Source of the DNA: Gemmatimonadaceae bacterium
GTDB lineage: Bacteria > Gemmatimonadota > Gemmatimonadetes > Gemmatimonadales > Gemmatimonadaceae
Reading direction: 5' to 3'
DNA length: 47,604 bases
Assembly (NCBI GenBank): GCA_035633115.1
Contig: DASQFN010000023.1
Coordinates: 1 to 47,604 of the forward strand
Positions 14,993 through 23,162 of the stretch are shown here, one piece after another; within the stretch, counting starts at the first letter, position 1; every line of letters begins with the position of its first letter. The position numbers and the translations under genes were made by a program. The notes under the pieces were generated by a model. It had not been told where the DNA came from. It searched no databases and was given only the letters and a program-made list of their open reading frames with translations.

Positions 14993-16186
14993 AAAGTCCC
15001 CGCTAATTTTCGCTTCGTTACCTTCGGACTCGTTCTCGTTGCCATTGCCGCTGGCGGTCCGGCGCATGCTCAGGTCGCGCCGTCGCCCGCTGCCGTTCAG
15101 TCCGATCCCATTACGCGCGTGGACCTTCCAGTCGGACGGGCATACCCCCTAACGACACCGGTCACCATCACGAGAGTCTCGATCACGAATGCCGAGATCG
15201 CAGACGTGATCGTCATCAGCGCACGCGAGCTCGTGATCAACGCGAAGGCGGCCGGAGAGACAGACGCCCTTCTCTGGCTGGCCAATGGGTCGCGCCAGCA
15301 TTTCCGGATCTCCGTCCACTCGCCGTCGGACCGGATGCAGATCGCTCTCTACATCAAGATGGCCGAGGTGCGGCGGGATTTTATTCGGAACATCGGGCTC
15401 TCGGCACGTTACAACAACGCCGGCACACGGGTGGGGACGGGTCAATTCAACACCGATAACGCGTTTACCCCCGACGGCAAAGTGGTTATTCCGAGCGCCG
15501 GATTTCTCACCGTGCTAACGGATTTCGGTACGAAGAACCTGCTCGCACTGCTCAACCTCGAAGAACAGAACGGTCGGGCGAGAACGCTGGCGGAGCCGAA
15601 CCTGCTCGCCGGCAACAAGGAAGAGGCGACATTTCTCGCTGGCGGCGAAGTTCCTATACCTGTCGTTCAGAGCATCGCCGGAGGCCAGGGCAGTGTCGCG
15701 CCGGTCACGATTATCTTCAAGGAGTTTGGAGTACGGCTCCGTTTTGTTGGCGAGATTCTCAGCGATAGCCTCATCAAGCTCAATGTGCGACCGGAAGTGT
15801 CCAGTCTCGATTTTGTGAACAGCGTATTGCTTTCCGGATTCAGAATCCCTGCCTTCCGTACACGGCGCGTCGAGACTACAGTCGACGTGCAGCGCGACCA
15901 GAGCATGATCATCTCCGGTCTCTTCAGCGACGAACAGGAGCGGGTGCGCACGGGTATTCCATATCTCATGGACATTCCAATCATCGGCGCACTTTTCTCG
16001 AGCACGAGATGGCAGCACGCCCAGACGGAGCTGCTCGTTGTGGTTACGCCGGTGCTCGTTGACCCGCGCGACCCTCGCCCGCAGGACGTGTTGCGGCTTC
16101 TTCCCGACACGGCTCTGCCGGCGCGCGAGGCGATACAGAAAAGACTGCAGCCCGGCAGCCGGCCGCCTTCACCTATTATTCGTTGA
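14990..16186 (+). CDS. rcpA: Tad pilus outer-membrane secretin (RcpA/CpaC)
   Basis: The protein forms the outer-membrane channel of the Tad pilus. With the CTG start it has 398 residues and a signal peptide: (M)KVPANFRF, hydrophobic core V-T-F-G-L-V-L-V-A-I-A-A, cleavage after A-H-A. The N-terminal pilotin/BON-like region (to about 140) contains V-S-I-T-N-A-E-I-A-D-V. The secretin core includes L-A-E-P-N-L, G-G-E-V-P-I-P-V, F-K-E-F-G-V-R-L-R-F, V-R-P-E-V-S-S-L-D, and G-I-P-Y-L-M-D-I-P-I-I-G-A-L-F, then T-E-L-L-V-V-V-T-P. Starting instead at GTG 15119 would remove the signal peptide, which makes no sense for a secretin. tadZ follows 13 nt downstream. Confidence 0.9.
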   Translation: MKVPANFRFVTFGLVLVAIAAGGPAHAQVAPSPAAVQSDPITRVDLPVGRAYPLTTPVTITRVSITNAEIADVIVISARELVINAKAAGETDALLWLANGSRQHFRISVHSPSDRMQIALYIKMAEVRRDFIRNIGLSARYNNAGTRVGTGQFNTDNAFTPDGKVVIPSAGFLTVLTDFGTKNLLALLNLEEQNGRARTLAEPNLLAGNKEEATFLAGGEVPIPVVQSIAGGQGSVAPVTIIFKEFGVRLRFVGEILSDSLIKLNVRPEVSSLDFVNSVLLSGFRIPAFRTRRVETTVDVQRDQSMIISGLFSDEQERVRTGIPYLMDIPIIGALFSSTRWQHAQTELLVVVTPVLVDPRDPRPQDVLRLLPDTALPAREAIQKRLQPGSRPPSPIIR

Positions 16187-16199
16187 TGGAAGTGATCTG

Positions 16200-17411
16200 A
16201 TGCAGCGACGAGCCCTCATCGCGGACAACGCGGCTGGTCCCCAGACCGCCGTGGATGCAGTGCTCGCGCGTTTCGGGTTCGTGCGGACCGCCCAGGTTCC
16301 GGATCGCGATCATGCTTTCGCGAGGATGCAGGATGAGCGCTTCGATGTGGTGGTAATGCCGCTCAGGGATATCACTCCCGCTGAGCTGCTCGCCCTGGAG
16401 CGCGAGATCAGGAAGGACACGAGCGTCTCGATAATCGGGACCGCGCCCGCCGCCGAAACGGATCTGATCATTCGTGCGATGCGCGCCGGCATTCATGAGT
16501 TTCTGGTCTATCCACCGTCCACCGAGGAGCTCGCAGGCTCGGTAGAGCGGCTCATGCGGCGCTCGAACGACGGCGTGGAGCGGGGCGAGTTGATTGCCGT
16601 GTACAGTGGCAAGGGCGGCCTTGGTAGCACCAGTGTTGCAGTAAACCTCGCTCACGCGTTTGGAAGTAACAGAACAGATGCCCGCGTGGCTCTTGCGGAC
16701 CTCGTGGTTTCGGGAGGTGACGTTCGCGTCTTTTTGAACCTGAAGCCCGCATACGATCTGAGTCACCTCGTCGCGAAAGGCAGCCAGGTGGACGAGGAGC
16801 TTCTCAACTCTATACTCAGCCCCTGCCCCGGCGGGGTCTGGGCGCTGCCCACCAGCGAGAATCCGGAGCCGGAAGAGATGTTCGACGCGGCATCCATAGG
16901 CTCGATCCTCGACCTGCTGCGCCTGCACTTTGCTGAGACTGTTGCCGATTGTGAGCATCATCTGAGCGAGAGAACCCTGACGGCGCTCGACGCAGCGGAT
17001 AGGATCATCCTCGTCACGCAACTGTCGGTGGCTTCGCTCCGCAGTACCCAGCGATCTCTTGGACTGTGTCGTCGATTGGGCTATGACGAGAGCAAGCTCT
17101 GCGTCGTGGTAAACCGGTATCAGTCGGCGGATGTCCTGCCGATCCAGGATGCGCAGGATCTCCTGAAGTGGCCGATTTACTGGAAGCTGCCGAACGACTA
17201 CCGATTGTCGGCTGCTTCTCTCACAAAGGGAGTGCCGGTAGCCGTCGAGGATCCGGGGTCAAAGCTGGCTCGCAGCTACACGGATCTCGCCGCAAAACTC
17301 GCCGGAACCGCAGGCGCAACCGCCGGGTTCGCCGCCGCCCGCAACGGAAAGGGTGGATCACGGATCAAGCAGCTTCTTGGCATTGAAAGGAGACCTGGAC
17401 ATGTCGCTTAA
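16200..17411 (+). CDS. tadZ: Tad pilus localisation protein TadZ/CpaE, MinD/ParA-like
   Basis: A 403-residue protein with an N-terminal receiver-like domain (about 1-120, lacking a clear phospho-acceptor environment) and a MinD/ParA-type ATPase domain (about 130-375). TadZ marks the pole where the Tad machine assembles. The P-loop is K138-G-G-L-G-S-T: the signature lysine of the deviant Walker A is kept but the second lysine (consensus K-G-G-x-G-K-T) is serine 143, as in atypical TadZ proteins, so ATP hydrolysis is probably weak. ATG 16200 has GGAAG 7 nt upstream; the frame is open earlier but overlaps rcpA. It overlaps tadA by 11 nt. Confidence 0.9.
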   Translation: MQRRALIADNAAGPQTAVDAVLARFGFVRTAQVPDRDHAFARMQDERFDVVVMPLRDITPAELLALEREIRKDTSVSIIGTAPAAETDLIIRAMRAGIHEFLVYPPSTEELAGSVERLMRRSNDGVERGELIAVYSGKGGLGSTSVAVNLAHAFGSNRTDARVALADLVVSGGDVRVFLNLKPAYDLSHLVAKGSQVDEELLNSILSPCPGGVWALPTSENPEPEEMFDAASIGSILDLLRLHFAETVADCEHHLSERTLTALDAADRIILVTQLSVASLRSTQRSLGLCRRLGYDESKLCVVVNRYQSADVLPIQDAQDLLKWPIYWKLPNDYRLSAASLTKGVPVAVEDPGSKLARSYTDLAAKLAGTAGATAGFAAARNGKGGSRIKQLLGIERRPGHVA

Positions 17412-18837
17412 GGATCGTCTGACCCGCCGGAACGGAGGCGCTCCAGCAAACGCGCCGGTTCTCGTTCCGGCCGCGCCTATCCCCGAACGGCCGCAGCCGG
17501 AGCGCCGCGGAACCGGCGCCACCGTAACCTCCGGCATGTACGGGAGACGCATCGAGGACGAGGTCCTTTCTGCCATCGATCGCGTAAAGATCGATCTGCA
17601 CCGGAGGCTCATCGAGCGCCTTAACCTCGAGGCACTCGAGCAGATCACCGATGAGAGGGTCGTAAACTCCGAGATACGCGCGGTTGTCACCGAGCTCCTC
17701 CGCGAGGAGCCGACGCCGCTCACGGTCGCTGACCGCGAGAGCATCATCGAGCAGGTTCTCTATGAGATCACTGGCCTCGGCCCGATCGAGCCGCTCTTCC
17801 GCGACCTGACGATCAGCGACATCCTCGTGAACGGCTCGAAGGAAATTTTCATCGAGCGTTACGGAAAGCTCATACGCGTGTCTGCCACGTTCCGCAATGA
17901 CGCACACGTGCTGGCGGTCATCGATCGCATCGTGAGCAGGATCGGCCGCCGCGTGGACGAATCCTCGCCGATGGTCGACGCGCGGTTGCCTGACGGGTCG
18001 CGCGTCAACGCGATCATTCCGCCGCTCGCGGTCGACGGTCCCGTGCTGTCGATCCGCCGTTTCGGCGCCGACCTCTCGATAGAAAAACTGATCGAGGGCG
18101 GCAGCCTGACTGAGGACATGGCAAAGATGCTCGCCGGCTGCATCGCGGCACGCCTCAACATCCTCATCTCGGGCGGGACGGGCGCCGGAAAAACTACCCT
18201 GCTCAACGCGCTGACCTCTTTCATTCCCGCCGACCAGCGAATCATCACTATCGAAGACGCAGCTGAGCTGCGCCTTCAGCAGGAACACGTGGTGCGGCTT
18301 GAAACGCGGCCTCCGAATGCCGAGGGACTCGGCGAGGTAAAAGCGAGCGACCTGCTGAAGAACGCGCTGCGCATGCGCCCCGATCGAATCATTGTCGGCG
18401 AGGTGCGCTCCGCGGAAGCCCTCGACATGCTTCAGGCGATGAACACCGGACACGAAGGCTCACTGTCCACGATTCACGCCAACAGCCCACGTGACGCGTT
18501 GTCGCGCCTCGAAACGATGATCCTGATGGCAGGCTCGAATCTCCCCGACCGCGCCATGCGAGAGCAGATAGCGTCCGCGCTCGATCTTATCGTTCAGGTA
18601 TCGCGGCTTGCCGATGGCTCCCGCCGTGTGGTCAGCATCGTCGAGATCACGGGCATGGAGGGACAAGTGACCGCGACCCAGGAGATCTATCGCTACAAGC
18701 GCCGGGGAATATCGCCTGATGGAATGGTGATGGGCGGTTTCGAGCCGACGGGAATCAGACCGGCATTCAGTGACCGCCTCGCCATCGCCGGAGTTGAGCT
18801 GCCGACTGGCATGTTCTCGGAGATGTACTCGCGGTGA
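17401..18837 (+). CDS. tadA: Tad pilus assembly ATPase TadA/CpaF
   Basis: The 478-residue secretion ATPase powers Flp pilus assembly at the inner membrane. Motifs: Walker A G-G-T-G-A-G-K264-T-T, Asp box around [11 protein letters not shown], Walker B R-I-I-V-G-E334-V-R, and the His box [13 protein letters not shown]. The N-terminal 45 residues are Pro/Arg-rich and variable. ATG 17401 lies inside the end of tadZ and has AGGAG 8-9 nt upstream; an earlier in-frame start at 17353 is rejected. It overlaps tadB by 4 nt (GTGA). Confidence 0.96.
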   Translation: MSLKDRLTRRNGGAPANAPVLVPAAPIPERPQPERRGTGATVTSGMYGRRIEDEVLSAIDRVKIDLHRRLIERLNLEALEQITDERVVNSEIRAVVTELLREEPTPLTVADRESIIEQVLYEITGLGPIEPLFRDLTISDILVNGSKEIFIERYGKLIRVSATFRNDAHVLAVIDRIVSRIGRRVDESSPMVDARLPDGSRVNAIIPPLAVDGPVLSIRRFGADLSIEKLIEGGSLTEDMAKMLAGCIAARLNILISGGTGAGKTTLLNALTSFIPADQRIITIEDAAELRLQQEHVVRLETRPPNAEGLGEVKASDLLKNALRMRPDRIIVGEVRSAEALDMLQAMNTGHEGSLSTIHANSPRDALSRLETMILMAGSNLPDRAMREQIASALDLIVQVSRLADGSRRVVSIVEITGMEGQVTATQEIYRYKRRGISPDGMVMGGFEPTGIRPAFSDRLAIAGVELPTGMFSEMYSR

Positions 18838-19781
18838 TTCTCGTCCTCATCGCGATCTTTCTGGCGACCCTGGCGGTTATTGTCGGGGGCTACGTTTTCG
18901 TTAACCGCCGGACGCTGGCCGAATCCGACATAGCGCGCACTCGGCTGCAGAAGGTGGAGATCGAGCGCACCTGGAAGCTCCTCAAGGAAGTCCGGTCGAG
19001 CGACCTCGGTTTCATCGAGCGGATTCTGACAGGGCAGAGCTGGGTAGAGGGGCTCACGATCCAGCTTCAACGGGCCGGCACGGATCTCAAGCCCGGAGCC
19101 TTCGTTCTCATGGTGGCGACGTCCGGGTTCGCTGCGACGTTCCTGGCGGCCCGGATGGAGTCTCTAATGCTCGGGCTGGTCGTTGCCCTTTTTGGCTGGG
19201 CAGCACCGTTCCTGTGGCTGCGGTGGAGGAAGCGACGCCTTTTGAACGCCTTCGAGAACCAGCTTCCAGATGCGATCGACATGCTGGTGAGCGCGATGAA
19301 GGCGGGCTATTCGTTTCAGGCAGCAACGCAGTTCATCGGAGAGGAGTTGATTGCGCCAGCCGGCCCGGAGTTCGCCCGCTTCTATGACGAGCAGCGACTG
19401 GGGATCGAGGTGCGGCAGGCATTGCTGAATCTTCAGGACCGGATGGACAGCCTCGATTTGAAGATGTTTGTGACCGCCGTGCTCATTCAGCGCGAGACTG
19501 GTGGCAACCTGGGTGATGTACTGGGCAATCTCGCCGACCTCATTCGCGGGCGGATCGCAATGAGAGGACATATCCAGACGCTCGTTGCTGAGCCGAAGAT
19601 GTCCGCAAGATTTCTCGCGATCCTGCCGGTCATCGTCTTCTTTCTTCTGAAAGTCGTGAGCCCTAACTTCGTGCAACCGCTGACGGAGAATCCCTCGGGC
19701 CGGCTAATGCTCGGATCGGCGATAATAATGGTGGTGATCGGGTACTTCGTGATGATGAAAATCGCCGACGTCGACATATGA
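18834..19781 (+). CDS. tadB: Tad pilus inner-membrane platform protein TadB
   Basis: A 315-residue GspF-fold platform protein: an N-terminal membrane helix (about 2-22), two helices around 78-130, a cytoplasmic GspF domain (about 135-265: [16 protein letters not shown] and [11 protein letters not shown]), and C-terminal helices (about 262-312). It works as a heteromer with TadC to transmit TadA action to the pilins. GTG 18834 overlaps the tadA TGA. The C-terminus overlaps tadC by 4 nt (ATGA), indicating translational coupling. Confidence 0.93.
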   Translation: MILVLIAIFLATLAVIVGGYVFVNRRTLAESDIARTRLQKVEIERTWKLLKEVRSSDLGFIERILTGQSWVEGLTIQLQRAGTDLKPGAFVLMVATSGFAATFLAARMESLMLGLVVALFGWAAPFLWLRWRKRRLLNAFENQLPDAIDMLVSAMKAGYSFQAATQFIGEELIAPAGPEFARFYDEQRLGIEVRQALLNLQDRMDSLDLKMFVTAVLIQRETGGNLGDVLGNLADLIRGRIAMRGHIQTLVAEPKMSARFLAILPVIVFFLLKVVSPNFVQPLTENPSGRLMLGSAIIMVVIGYFVMMKIADVDI

Positions 19782-20701
19782 CCCCAATGGCCATTTTTCT
19801 AATCGGGCTCATATGGGTGAGCATCGGTGGAATCGCGCTCGCATTCTACCTCTGGCGGCGAGAGCAGTCACGGCGCGACGTCCTGGAACGGGTGATCGGC
19901 ACAACGGATGTGCCCTCCGCGCGTCACAAGATCCTGCTGCCGAGCGCAAAGGCCGACCCCGACTCGCTCAAGGGCAGGGTCCTCAGCAAGGCACCTTCGG
20001 TCTGGGCGAAGGACGCCGGTATCCAGCAGCTGCTCATCCATGCGGGGTATGACAGTCCGCAAGCTCCCTTGGTTTACTCTCTTCTGAGATTGGTGGCGAT
20101 CGTCGTGTTTCCCCTGGTTACGCTCGCTGCGTTTCCCGAGGCATCCGGCTTTCAAAGAATCATGTACCTCATTCTCGCTGGATTCGTTGGTCTCCTTCTG
20201 CCGGTGTGGTATCTGCACCGGACTGTGCGCCTTCATCAGACGAAAATCAGGCGGTCGCTTCCGGATGCGTTGGATCTCCTGGTGGTCTGCGTCGAAGCGG
20301 GTATCAGCCTCGATGCAGCTATTCTTCGCGTGGCCAAGGACATGATGCTCGTTCATCCGGAGCTCGCACGTGAGCTCCTTATCGTGAATCGAAAGAGCAA
20401 CGCCGGAGTCAGGCGGGAGGAGGCGTTGCGGGGAATGTGGGACCGGACCGGAGTGGAAGAGATACGAACGCTGGTTTCGAGCCTGATCCAGAGCGAGAAA
20501 TGGGGCACCAGCAACAGCCGTGTCCTCCGCATCTCTTCGGACACGCTGAGACGACAGCGCCGCCAGTCGGCGGAAAGGCGGGCCGCGACCGCGCCGACAA
20601 AGATGGTCATCCCGCTGGCGCTGCTGATTTTCCCGGCACTGTTCGTGGTGATCATGGGGCCCGCGGCCCTCAATATCATAGCAGGATTCGGGGGCCAGTA
20701 A
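19778..20701 (+). CDS. tadC: Tad pilus inner-membrane platform protein TadC
   Basis: The 307-residue second GspF-fold protein has an N-terminal helix (about 4-24), a helix pair at about 90-145, the cytoplasmic core R-R-S-L-P-D-A-L-D-L-L-V-V-C-V-E-A-G-I-S-L-D-A-A (about 163-187) typical of TadC, an E-x-W-G-T-S motif (E-K-W-G-T-S) and a C-terminal helix pair. ATG 19778 overlaps the tadB stop. A 25-nt gap leads to the first TadE-like gene. Confidence 0.93.
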   Translation: MTPMAIFLIGLIWVSIGGIALAFYLWRREQSRRDVLERVIGTTDVPSARHKILLPSAKADPDSLKGRVLSKAPSVWAKDAGIQQLLIHAGYDSPQAPLVYSLLRLVAIVVFPLVTLAAFPEASGFQRIMYLILAGFVGLLLPVWYLHRTVRLHQTKIRRSLPDALDLLVVCVEAGISLDAAILRVAKDMMLVHPELARELLIVNRKSNAGVRREEALRGMWDRTGVEEIRTLVSSLIQSEKWGTSNSRVLRISSDTLRRQRRQSAERRAATAPTKMVIPLALLIFPALFVVIMGPAALNIIAGFGGQ

Positions 20702-20726
20702 CGACAATGCGGAAAGCGAGGATCAC

Positions 20727-21197
20727 ATGAAGAACTGCGGCGCGTTTTTCCGAACCCTCAAGGCCATGCGGCGCTCCGAGACTGCTTCGGCCGCGGTCGA
20801 GCTAGCGGTCATTCTGCCTGTGCTCGCGCTGCTCGCGATTATCGCTTCAGACTTCGCGCGGGTCTATTTCACGGGTATCACTGTTGCCAACGCGGCCCGA
20901 GCTGGTGCCCAGTATGGAGCGCAGAGCACCGCGACGAGCGGCGACACAGCCGGGATGAACCTGGCCGCCAGGCAGGACGGCGCGAACGCTGGAGTGGTCG
21001 CTGTGACCTCGCGGAGCTTCTGCCGATGCGACGCCGGGGAGGTTGCAGACTGCACCGTGGGCGACTGCGGCGCCTACGGCGTGTATCGCCTTTACGTCGA
21101 AGTCACCGCGACCAAGGCGGTTAGTATGGTGTTCCGCTACCCCGGCATGCCAACGTCTTATTCCTTTAGCAGGACCGCCACGCTGCGCGTGCAGTAA
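20727..21197 (+). CDS. tadE: TadE-like pseudopilin 1
   Basis: A 156-residue minor pilin-like protein. The N-terminus has a basic stretch followed by T-A-S-A-A-V-E-L-A-V-I-L-P-V-L-A, the TadE hydrophobic helix with its conserved E and L-P; residues 55-62 (A-N-A-A-R-A-G-A) match the A-R-x-G consensus after the helix. The body carries four cysteines in F-C-R-C-D-A-G-E with C-T-V-G-D-C after it, suggesting a disulfide-bonded loop in the periplasm. The signal is probably processed by TadV. ATG 20727 is used; a stop-to-start gap of 4 nt leads to the next pseudopilin. Confidence 0.87.
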   Translation: MKNCGAFFRTLKAMRRSETASAAVELAVILPVLALLAIIASDFARVYFTGITVANAARAGAQYGAQSTATSGDTAGMNLAARQDGANAGVVAVTSRSFCRCDAGEVADCTVGDCGAYGVYRLYVEVTATKAVSMVFRYPGMPTSYSFSRTATLRVQ

Positions 21198-21201
21198 CGC
21201 C

Positions 21202-21606
21202 ATGCCCATGTCCGCGTTTCGGAACTTCTGGAGCGACGAGCGCGGCGCGACGATGGTGGAGTTCGCGCTGGTTTCCCTGCTCTTTCTGATGACCCTGCTG
21301 GCCATTGGGGAGTTTGGCCTCGCGAACTGGGCCAAGGCCAGCGTAGCCGACGCCGCGCGCGAGGGTACACGCTGGGCCATGGTGCGGGGCGGGAAGAGTG
21401 GTCGCCCTGTTGGCGCGGCGCAGATTCAGACCTACGTTCGGTCGCGATCGTCGCTCCGCCCCATAACGGTGACTACGGTCTGGACGCCCAACAATCTACC
21501 CGGCTCGACGGTTGCGGTGACGGTGTCGTATGCGTACAAGCGCACCGGCCTGATCATCCCCAACAAGACGCTGAGTAGCACTTCGAAGATGGTCATCGTT
21601 TACTGA
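21202..21606 (+). CDS. TadE-like pseudopilin 2 (TadE/TadF type)
   Basis: A 134-residue protein with D-E-R-G-A-T-M-V-E-F-A-L-V-S-L-L-F-L-M-T-L-L, the classic TadE/TadF processing region (G followed by A-x-x-V-E-F), and A-x-V-A-D-A-A-R-E-G-T-R directly after the membrane helix. It is the last gene of the tad run. The frame is open upstream over tadE but ATG 21202 (or 21208) gives the normal leader length. The ribosome-binding site is weak, consistent with coupling to the upstream gene. An intrinsic terminator follows 34 nt later. Whether it is TadF cannot be told by sequence length alone. Confidence 0.87.
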   Translation: MPMSAFRNFWSDERGATMVEFALVSLLFLMTLLAIGEFGLANWAKASVADAAREGTRWAMVRGGKSGRPVGAAQIQTYVRSRSSLRPITVTTVWTPNNLPGSTVAVTVSYAYKRTGLIIPNKTLSSTSKMVIVY

Positions 21607-21640
21607 GCGCAGGGCCATGAGTGCGTTTATTAGGGGGAAC

Positions 21641-21669
21641 GGCGCGTCGATGACGCGCCTTTTCTTTTC
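21641..21669 (+). terminator. Intrinsic terminator of the tad operon
   Basis: GGCGCGTC (21641-21648) pairs with GACGCGCC (21652-21659) across a 3-nt loop and is followed by TTTTCTTTT. It is placed directly after the last pseudopilin gene. Confidence 0.88.
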
Positions 21670-21733
21670 CGGAGCGTATATTGGTTTTTGCGCGCGGCGC
21701 CAATAGTCACTCGCAATCCGCACCCAATATCCG

Positions 21734-23158
21734 ATGCTCTTCAGGCGATTCTTTCACGACGAGCTCGCGCAGACGAGCTATCTCCTCGCGTGCCAGCACG
21801 CCAGGGTCGCGCTCATAGTCGACCCCAATCGGGATATCGACCGATACATCGATGCCGCGGCCGGTGAAGGACTCCGCATCACGCACGTGACCGAAACCCA
21901 CATCCACGCCGATTTCGTTTCCGGTGCGCGCGACCTTGCTCGCGAGACCGGCGCGCAGCTCTATCTGTCGGGCGCCGGCGGACCCGATTGGGCTTACGCG
22001 TTCGCGACTGAAGCGAAGGCGAAGCTCCTTGAGGACGGCTCAAATTTCATGGTCGGCGACGTCCGCATAGACGCTCTGCACACTCCCGGACATACCCCGG
22101 AGCACATGACGTTCCTTGTCACCGACACCGCCGCGGGGACTGTTCCGATGGGGGCACTCACCGGTGATTTCATTTTCGTGAGCGACGTTGGCCGCCCCGA
22201 CTTGCTCGAGATCGCCGCCGGAGTCGCCGGGACGAAAGAAGTATCGGCGCGCGACCTCTTCAAGTCGCTTCAGAAGTTCAAGGCGCTTCCCGATTATCTC
22301 CAGCTATGGCCGGGCCACGGAGCAGGCTCCGCATGCGGCAAAGCCCTCGGCGCGATGCCACAGAGCACGCTTGGGTACGAGCGCATATTCAACTGGGGAC
22401 TCGCAGAGCCCGACGAGAATGTGTTCGTTCGGAAGGTGCTCAGCGGGCAGCCTGAGCCGCCTGCCTACTTCGCGGTGATGAAGCGGGTGAATCGCGACGG
22501 GCCTCCGCCACGGACACTCGTTCCGCTCCCGAGAATATCGGCGCGTGATGTTGCCGCAAAGCTCCACGAAGGGGCACCGGTCGTAGACACGCGGCCAGCC
22601 GCCGAATTTGCCGAGCGACACGCGGCATCCACCGTCAACATCCCTCACACGAAATCATTCCTGAATTGGGCGGGTGCACTGCTTCCATACGATCGGGATG
22701 TCTTTCTGATCGTTCCCGATGGCGACCAGCAGTCTATTATCGACGAGCTCTCGCTCATCGGGCTCAATCGAATCGGAGGCGTGTACGGACTTCGCTCGCT
22801 CGCCGACCTCGAATCGGCCGGCGTCGAGATGCGCGCAACGCCACAGGTTTCCATCCAGGCCTTGAACCAACGTGCCGGAAACGGTCAGGTGATAGTGGAT
22901 GTTCGCGCACCCGACGAGTGGGAGCACGGGCACATTCCGGGAGCGGTGCACATACCGCTCGGCTCCCTTCAATCGCGCCTCGACGAGGTGCCGAAGAACG
23001 CAGACATCGCGGTTCATTGCCAGGGTGGAAATCGTTCGGCGATCGCGGCCAGCATTCTCCAGAAGAACGGATTCGCAGTGTCGAACATCACGGGCGGGTT
23101 CGCCGAGTGGGAGCGATACGCGGGACAGGTAGAACGGAGCGGCTCGCCGGGCGGCTAG
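21734..23158 (+). CDS. CstB-like persulfide dioxygenase with pseudo-rhodanese and rhodanese domains
   Basis: The 474-residue cytoplasmic protein has three domains in the order of CstB: metallo-beta-lactamase persulfide dioxygenase (1-260), a rhodanese-like domain without catalytic Cys (about 265-365; the loop reads V-P-D-G-D-Q-Q-S), and an active rhodanese (about 372-468; C429-Q-G-G-N-R-S). Metal ligands: H56 in T-H-I-H-A-D-F, H120 in T-P-G-H-T-P-E-H and D145 in T-G-D-F-I-F-V. C201 in G-H-G-A-G-S-A-C-G lies near the active site as in CstB. It oxidises low-molecular persulfides to sulfite and/or thiosulfate, detoxifying sulfide. No CstR-type regulator or SQR gene is seen next to it. Confidence 0.88.
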   Translation: MLFRRFFHDELAQTSYLLACQHARVALIVDPNRDIDRYIDAAAGEGLRITHVTETHIHADFVSGARDLARETGAQLYLSGAGGPDWAYAFATEAKAKLLEDGSNFMVGDVRIDALHTPGHTPEHMTFLVTDTAAGTVPMGALTGDFIFVSDVGRPDLLEIAAGVAGTKEVSARDLFKSLQKFKALPDYLQLWPGHGAGSACGKALGAMPQSTLGYERIFNWGLAEPDENVFVRKVLSGQPEPPAYFAVMKRVNRDGPPPRTLVPLPRISARDVAAKLHEGAPVVDTRPAAEFAERHAASTVNIPHTKSFLNWAGALLPYDRDVFLIVPDGDQQSIIDELSLIGLNRIGGVYGLRSLADLESAGVEMRATPQVSIQALNQRAGNGQVIVDVRAPDEWEHGHIPGAVHIPLGSLQSRLDEVPKNADIAVHCQGGNRSAIAASILQKNGFAVSNITGGFAEWERYAGQVERSGSPGG

Positions 23159-23162
23159 GGCG

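Noticed and set aside
19868-20707. Minus-strand frame of 279 codons opposite tadC
   Set aside because: tadC is fully supported by family motifs and overlap with tadB; the antisense frame is a by-product.
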